A stretch of 64,000 bases of DNA from Campylorhamphus procurvoides. Lineage: Eukaryota; Chordata; Aves; Passeriformes; Dendrocolaptidae. The notes beneath the pieces were generated by a model, which was not told the DNA's origin, ran no database searches, and worked only from the letters and a program-made list of their open reading frames with translations. The stretch is from positions 315,839 to 379,838 of the forward strand of contig WBMV01009267.1 of assembly GCA_013396655.1 (NCBI GenBank), read 5' to 3'. Position numbers and translations under genes: made by a program. This document shows, in pieces, positions 36,031-64,000 of the stretch (position 1 is the stretch's first letter; each line of letters opens with the position of its first letter).

Positions 36031-38819
36031 ATTCCCAGGGCTCCCTTCCCGGGACGATCCCGCAGGCAGACACAGGTGTGTGTCTCGCCCCAGCTCTGTG
36101 CCCCTGATTTTAGCGCTGTCCTGAGGTGACTGAACTGGCTCCCTCACACAGGTACGTGTTGGCCCTGCCTGCTCGCCCTGGAAGGGCCCAGTGAGGAAGG
36201 GACCAGTCTGCTCCCAAATCCTGCCACAGCAGGATAAATTGTCAGCCTTCCTGGTACGAAATAAGGATAACATGTCCCTACACAGCTCTCAGCCCCAGTG
36301 CCCACACAGTATTTTGTGCCTTCCAACTGGTCCTACTCCGTCCCTTGGCCCGTATTCTCCACAAACATAACTCCTATCATCACCATCTCTGCAAGGACAG
36401 CTCGGTGTCTCTTGTGGTGTTTGCTTGGTGAACAAAGCAACTAGGAAGAAATAAAAGTTGATCCTGATTAACTTCACTTTTCAGACTAAACCCAGCTCTC
36501 GATGGGCCGTGTTGGTGGATGCTGTGACTGTTCCCAAAGCCCCTTTGTGAGGAGGAACAGAGTTGGGCTCCCCTGGATGGTGCACGGCCTGTGTTGGAAT
36601 CAGCTAACGAGGAAAGAAGACGTCACTCCATCTGCTCCACATTAAACCTTCCCTCCTTTACTGGAAGGCTGAGCTGCACGAGGTTGCTTTCAGCTGGGGA
36701 AGAATTCGCTCTGGCTCCACCAGCCTCTCGGTAACATCTGAATTTCCACGCTGTCCCTGACCTTTTGGCACTAGCCTTGCTCTTGCTCTGACCCCCTGGC
36801 TCCTGCCATGGGGCCCCACCAGCATTTCTATAATGCTCACAGCCATCAGGCAGCTTCCAGGATGCTGCTGTCACCGAGGATGGCTTGTGGGAATTAATAA
36901 TGCCTACATGTTTAGGGCATCACCAAGTTCAGCCCTGCATCTTGCAAAATAACACTGGTGACAGTGCTGGTGGCACATTCAAAAATCAGAAGTGCAGGCA
37001 GTCCTGCCAAACAATGAGACTCGTGAAAAAACACGAGATCTTTTAGGGAAAAGGCAGGTTTGGGGCCTTTGGAGCCAACTGAGAGCAGGAATTTGGAGCA
37101 CTCATGTTTTTCTATGCTCTGTAACCATGAGGGCTTAGAAAAGTTGCTTTGTACTGGAGGCAGGAATTTGCTTATCACACTGCACGCAGAAATTGGAGCC
37201 TTTGGAAAAGCAGCAGGGTTATAGAAGTGACAGTGTCGAGCCTGAACTGAGGCTCCAAACCTCACCCTGCAGAGACTCAGAGGGTCTGTTCCTCTGTCCC
37301 GTCCCACAGAGGGGCACAGGGTCTGTCCATCCCTCTGTCCTCCCTCTCCACAAGGTTATCCTCCAGGAGAGCTGCCCTCAGAGGGCATCACTCACCCCTC
37401 ACTCCTTGCACAGCGAATTTCCATCAGCTCCAATTGTGCTCCTGATTTACACCAATTAACTGCAAACTGAGGTCCCCAAGACACCATTAGTAGTTTCAGA
37501 GGATGAAGTGAGAGATTAACTTGTCTGAATTCACTCCATTTATTATTCTATGTGTAATTGTGGTTTCCCTGCCTGCGAACAGCCTGGGAACTTTTCAGTT
37601 CCATACATACACGCAGGGTTTTAGCATCTGTTTCGTGGTCAGTGAGCAACAGGGAGCAGGAGCCAAAATTGTGGCACTCACCTCGAGGCACTGAGCTGAG
37701 AGCCGTGGCAGCAGTGGTGGGAGAGCCCTAGGTCCTGTTTTGGAAGCTGTTTCTTCTGTGTTTGCTGAGGATCCGTGGGACATGCCTGGCCACCTCGCTG
37801 CATCACACAGCCCATCACCTCCTGCTGCACCATTTCCTGCAGGGTTGAGCTGAGCCACGTGCTACACCAGGCACTTGTAACTCACTGAATTACCTGAGAC
37901 CACAGGAAACCCAAGCCCACTGTAGTGGTACTTCCAGCTGCATCCTGGTACAGCATATCAGGGTGGTAAAGGCTGTGAAGGGAAAGAAACACAACCAGAC
38001 ACTTCATTCTTCACTTCTCCCCTGTAACTGCTGTGTCTTGCCATCCCTGTCACCCCTTCTACCCCATTGTGTCCTCTTTTGGCAGCCTCCCACCAGTATC
38101 TCATGCTGTAAACTGGGAGCTGGAAGAGGGATTTGCAATCATCACCCATCACCCCCCTGAAGTCCCTCCTTGCTCATTTGTGGGGTTACCTGTCATTAGG
38201 AGAGAGACTCATCAGAGTTACACCATCTGACAGAGTTCCCTTTAACTGCTATCAGAGAACACTGTGCTAAGTGCAGATTTATTACCTCTGTAATGCAGAT
38301 AAAATGAGATTTTATGGCTCTGTAGTCCTGGCAGCATAAAGTAATAATGGAAACTATCTACTGAAGTGGGGAATGCCTCCCAAGAAGAAAGGGAGATGCA
38401 CAGGAGGTTAATAACATGTCCTCAGGCAGTGCCAGATCTCCTGTCGCCAATCTCACTGGACAGAAGCCACTGAGCATTCAGCCCAGCGTGCCATCCAAGA
38501 GGTCTCACACTCATTTGCTAGATGCCTCTGCTTATTTTCTCATTAAAAAATTCCTCAGCAAGATGAAGCATGAAACTGGACAAATATTTTTTCTTTTTCT
38601 AATAGGAATCAGTTCAAAACTGAGAAATGAGCAGGGATCCAGAAAGGCCTAATGAACCAAAACTCTGCCCCTGCCTGAAATTCCAGAAGAATCCCTAAGA
38701 AACCAGGCACCCCCAATCATCCCACATTCCCAACCTCCACTGTGATGAGCTCAGGCACTGAACTGGCACGAGTGTGAATCCTGCATCCACAGCTGTAACA
38801 GACTGAATGGTAAGACAAA
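36031..38819. other. Intergenic spacer between IGDCC4 and IGDCC3
   Basis: About 2.8 kb of moderately GC-rich single-copy sequence lies between the minisatellite and the putative IGDCC4 poly(A) site. I see no exon, RNA gene or named repeat in it. Confidence 0.5.
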
Positions 38820-41800
38820 TTCCACTCTTTTTTTTTAAAATATTTTATTAATAACCCATTAGTTAAGGAATATAAGGACAATGTCTTCTTACACTTTAAC
38901 ACTAAAGAGTATTTGTGGAGTAAGAACAGTCTCTGAAGAAAGAAAGTTATAATAAAGTACAGCATGGAACCAAACACAGACACAACCTTCAAACAAGATC
39001 AAGTTCTGGTTACACATCCTTATGCACTGTGCAGAAAATTAAATGAAATTTAACTTGAAAATACAAGCAAGGGAATACAGTAACAGAAGTAGATGGCAGA
39101 TTTCTGCTGGACTAAACACCTCTTTTCTAATAAAAGTATTGATTAGAAAAGACACAATGATCCCTTCAAAACATCTATTACTAATGAGATCAAAACCATG
39201 TACAGTGCTCTAGTAAAATGGTTGTTTTCTTACACAGCGTATTTCATGGGCTGATCTCAGGATTGTTAGCTAGTAATGTAAAAAAATTCTCAAACCCTAA
39301 ATTATAGGTTACCTCATTTGAACTATTTAAACCAGAACTTTGCTGTCTGTTAAGTAAGAAATAAAACCAACAAAAAGCTGATAGAGGTTTTTATCTGAGT
39401 CGTGTTTTTCATGTAACAAGGAATGAAAAGAAATAAAAGGAGGAGAATTGTGACTCTCACAGCAGCATGGGGAATATACAGTTGTGTAGCCAAACAGTAA
39501 CATTAATACTACAAAATTATGCCAGTGAGACAAACCTGACATTTTAACAATGTAAAACAATATACACCAGCAAAAAAGTCGAACAGCAATAATCTTTAGT
39601 GTTACTGAAAGGAAGAGAAAGCAGAAAGGAGCCTGGTGTGCAGGAACAGATATTAAGCATGATGGGTAATTAAAGGTATCAACAGTTTGTGTGCCTGTCA
39701 GAAATCTGCAAGAAAGCTACTTATTTCATGATAAAAAAATATATGCACTGGTTGTTTCAGCTTTACACATCAAGTGTGTATTATGTGTCTCTGATTAATT
39801 TCTAGCTGAGGCTGAAAGGTCCCCACCCGTTCAGGGCAGGAGGGACCTGGGGCACAGCTGAGGTGGGCAAGGAGAGCCAGCACTCTGTGTGGACAAGTGT
39901 TCATCCAGGTGGTGATCTCCTGGCCCCGAGGGAAATGCCTGGATTGCTGTAGCTGAGTCTGAGCCCACAACCACCACAGTTCACACACATCCAACTGCTG
40001 CCAGTCTCACATCCTGCTGCAATGTGGCGAGGTGCAATGAGATCAGAACAAGCCTCAGCATCAGGAGACAAAGTATTTTTGGGATGTGTAAACAAAATTG
40101 TGCTCTCCTGCATCTCCCCCAAAGCTCCTGGGGCCTGTAACTACTGTGGTGGTTTGGTGGTCAGCCCAAGGTGATGCAGGGAATGGTGCCACGCTGTCCC
40201 TGCTCGTGCTGGCTTCAGTGACAGGCAGGGACAGCTTTCAGGCAGCTCAGCTCATGGCTGTGGGGTTGCTAAAGTCAGTACAGACAAAGCAGAGTGCATG
40301 TACAATGGACCACCCCAAAAACTGTGGCACACTCCTACATCAGCCACCAGACTAAGCCTGCAGCCCCTTCCATCCCCTGGATGGAAAGGTCAGGGCTGGT
40401 CCAGGACCTGCCCCAGGTACTGTGACCTGACACTCCTGGCACTGCCCTGTGACAGCCAGGGTGTTTGAGGGTGGATGAACTGGTTTAGCAGGTGAAAGGA
40501 AGGGACCAGGGGTTCCCCCAGAGTGGTTCCCCTGCAGTGAGATTTTTGGAGAAGTGTCCTCCTCCCTTCCCGCACCCCAGCAGTGGCAACATGGCTTGTG
40601 CAGGGCCTGTTCTGTCCCTGGGGAAGGGCAAGGACTGTTCCATGGAACGATCTGGGAACTGAGGCCCACAGTGTCCCCCCACCCTCTGCACCAAGTGCCC
40701 AGGACTGCCCAGCTCGAGGGTTTGTAGCTCTGGGACTGCCTCTGCTGCCACAGAACTGTGAATTGCCCTTATTGCCTGCAATCACACCCCCCGCCTTAGC
40801 TGTAACCCTGCTAGGTCATGAGTTTCCAAGTCTTGTGGCAGTGGGTTCTGGAGGTTATTTACGGATTTCCACTGCCCAGTTACGTTTCCTGGCCTTTCTA
40901 GCCCCTCACTCTGGTAGCACACACACACTACCTCCTACCTTGCCTGCTCTGGCACTGACTTCCAGTCTGTCCCACAGCATTCCCGAGTTCTGGCTCTTCA
41001 GAACGTAGAACAGCATTTCTGAGACTCCTCAGGACACTCAGCAGCAGCTGGAGCAACACAGCAAGTGCAATGACTGCAAATACAGCTGGTTCCCAGAACA
41101 CTCTGTCATGCTGGGAGGAGAGGCTGAAAGCTGGGGACGTGGAAGCTCCAATATCCTTCCCAACAGGGCACATGAGGGCTTGGAGGGTCTCCTGTGCTGA
41201 AGAGCCACCAAGGTGTGATGGATGATTGATTGCAAGGACATGGGCTGGTCCAGCTCAGCTCCACACACAGGGCACATTGTGACATCCTTCTGTGTCCCAG
41301 ATGCAGGGACAGGGTGCTGGTGGAGGAAGATTTTCCTTGCTGCAAGCAGTGGTACCTCCATCCAGACTTCACCACAAAAAACCAAAATCTAAAGTCTTTC
41401 ACAGGATCTCAGGTTGGCACACAGCTCCCTCATACACCTTTGGGGGAATTTCAGTAAGAAAAGAGGAAAATGGGCATATTTTCCTTCATTTTTAAAACAA
41501 ACACATGGTCAGATCTCTGAATCTTCCAGGAAGGCAAAACATTTACCAAACCCTCACGAGCAGAATTGCCTATCCTTGTTACCCCTGTGGAGCTGGTCCA
41601 ATCTGTAGTGTCTGCAGCAAACTCTGCAAGCCTGGAGCAGGGCTGAAGAAAAGGTCGGGAAAAGCCCATCCCCAGCAGGGCCAGGTTGAGAGCCATGTCA
41701 GCTGTAAGCAAACAGCAGCAGCAGGAAGAGTCACTGGATGATTTTCAAACCAGCCTGACTGGTATGAGACCAAAGATTTGATTTTCATTTTAAGGCTCTG

Positions 41801-43155
41801 GTGGTGTTCTCTGCTCTTCAAAAAAAATCCACCCAAAAGCACTTTAGCCAGGACTCTCAGAAGTGACTGGAAAATTTCACTTGTTCATCCAAAGCCTTCA
41901 GCAAGTCCACTGCTTACAGAAGGCTGAGTGCTGCGCTCTGGAAATCAAAACCATCTGAGGTGTCTCCTCTTGGGCACGCAAAAAAGAAAAACAACTAGAT
42001 GTCCCCAAGATCACAAGTTATTTTTGCAATTGTTGGTTCTTTCTCTTCATTAGTATAAGCTTTGTAATGAAAGATGGATTGACATCCTGCCAGCTGGAGC
42101 AGAATCCTTTGGCAGCTCCTGCAAAGCACAGTCCTACAGAGAGACACAGCCCAACTCTCAGGCTTTAGGGAAGGTGTTAAAGAAACAAAGCAAGAGAGAC
42201 ATCAGATCTGCAGCACTATGTGTTAAAAAAGTGAACAACCAGTGCAAACATATTCTTTAGAAAAAGGCAGTATAAGAATAAGTTAAAACCTATAATGGAC
42301 TATAACAAAAGAGTAGATCTACTGCTTTCTTTTTTTTCTCCAACAGACATGAGGTAGTTGTGTTGTTAGGGAGGAAAAAATAAAGAAAGAGAGAAGTAGT
42401 AAAAATGCTACTCTATACCACACACTATTCCACTTTATAAAATTAAATAATATAAAGATGTTCCGAGGAAATAAAAATACATGTTGTACATTAAAAGGAC
42501 AGATGTGTACCTAAAATATTAGGTACAAGAACCTACATCAGACAAAGTCCGGGCTGGTGAAATGACCCAGACGCTGCAGAAGGTTCTACATAGTACAAGT
42601 TGTTAGAGGCACTCGTAGAGTGTGTAATAAAAGGCCACTACATCAGCCTGCTAGTAGTAGTTACAGAGGGCCTGGTAATCCTTCTAACCACGGGAGGGCA
42701 GAAAAGGCTGGTGGTTGCAGCTCGCTGCGTTTGTTCCCTTCGGGACCCACCCATCCCGGCGCTGCGAGGCACCGCAGCAGGATCGCTCAGTGTGCTCTGC
42801 CACTTCCCAGCATCACACGAGCCTTGCCAGTCGCCTCGAGGACTCTGCAGAAGTGCCAGCCCCAGTCTAGCGCAGGCAGGCTCCTCTCCACGGTGGTTCT
42901 GCGGCAGCCCCCGGCAGATGGCTCAGCCCCGCTCCCACCCACACCCCGCTCCTCCTCAGCTGCGCCGGGAGGGAGAAGGGCCCTGCCCAAGGCAGCTCCT
43001 GGTTTCCCGCAGGTGTGTGCACAGCCCAGGGGCCCCAGCCCTGCCCTGGTGGGGTGCTGTGCCCGCTCAGCTCCTGCAGGAGCCCAGGGCAGGCAGCACC
43101 TCACAGCGACAGCCCTGCTGCTGCTTTGGCTCTCCACGATCAGCACCAGAGCAGC
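38820..43155 (-). other. IGDCC4: Candidate IGDCC4 3' UTR
   Basis: Downstream of the stop no open frame resembles a protein. The first 450 bases (42700-43155) are GC-rich. From about 42600 to 41980 and from 39780 to 38830 the sequence is AT-rich, as in avian 3' UTRs. The only clear canonical poly(A) signal I found on the minus strand is at 38844-38849, with a GT-rich stretch just beyond. The transcript may instead end earlier near 42.4 kb with a variant signal. No RNA data are available, so the length of about 4.3 kb is an inference. Confidence 0.4.
38844..38849 (-). terminator. IGDCC4: Putative poly(A) signal AATAAA for IGDCC4
   Basis: The plus strand reads TTTATT, so the minus strand has AATAAA. 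It is followed on the minus strand by AT-rich sequence, an A-run and a GT-rich element (GAGTGGAATTTGTC), a usual cleavage-site arrangement. Cleavage would fall near 38820-38832. It lies about 4 kb upstream of the IGDCC3 promoter region. Confidence 0.4.

Positions 43156-64000
<20,845 letters not shown>

Noticed and set aside
34673..36124. A 483-residue plus-strand open frame rich in SPHGSPL-type repeats
   Set aside because: It is produced by the stop-free minisatellite, is open in all three frames, crosses all three Ns and the duplicated block, and resembles no protein family.

Overview
The window is vertebrate nuclear DNA, most likely from a bird. Coding sequence is split into short exons with GT/AG borders. 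3'-end fragments of CR1 LINEs of the avian type and old MIR-like SINE pieces are scattered through it, and one GC-rich promoter region is broken by single Ns, as is common in bird assemblies. I see no bacterial, viral or CRISPR features. The species cannot be fixed from the sequence.

Two related cell-surface receptor genes lie head to tail on the minus strand. The right part (about 38.8 kb to the window end) holds the 3' portion of IGDCC4 (also called NOPE). Twelve consecutive exons between 62913 and 43156 encode four fibronectin type III domains, one membrane helix and the cytoplasmic tail to its stop codon. All splice phases agree across the set, giving 765 whole codons plus the stop. The signal peptide, the Ig domains and the first FN3 domain must lie beyond position 64000. 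A long AT-rich tract, 43155 to about 38820, is a plausible 3' UTR ending at an AATAAA signal.

After an intergenic gap of about 4 kb comes the 5' end of IGDCC3 (also called PUNC). A GC-rich promoter region at about 34.2-35.5 kb contains a probable exon 1 splice donor at 34791. A single intact exon at 24928-25233 encodes the first Ig domain. The rest of IGDCC3 lies to the left of base 1, so 1-24927 is one very long intron. This IGDCC4-IGDCC3 tandem order matches the human 15q22 locus as I remember it.

The IGDCC3 promoter region is poorly assembled. It contains a 14-bp-unit minisatellite, three single Ns, and an exact 205-bp duplication flanking a 151-bp GC-rich island. That looks like a scaffolding artefact, and it probably explains why the IGDCC3 signal peptide cannot be read. 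Elsewhere the introns hold CR1 and MIR fragments, a 71-bp tandem triplication, low-complexity tracts and several AT-rich or CpG-retaining blocks that may be conserved enhancers. No new biological system is evident. The items most worth a second look are the broken IGDCC3 exon 1 and promoter, a CpG-rich islet 5' of IGDCC3 exon 2, and the candidate regulatory blocks.
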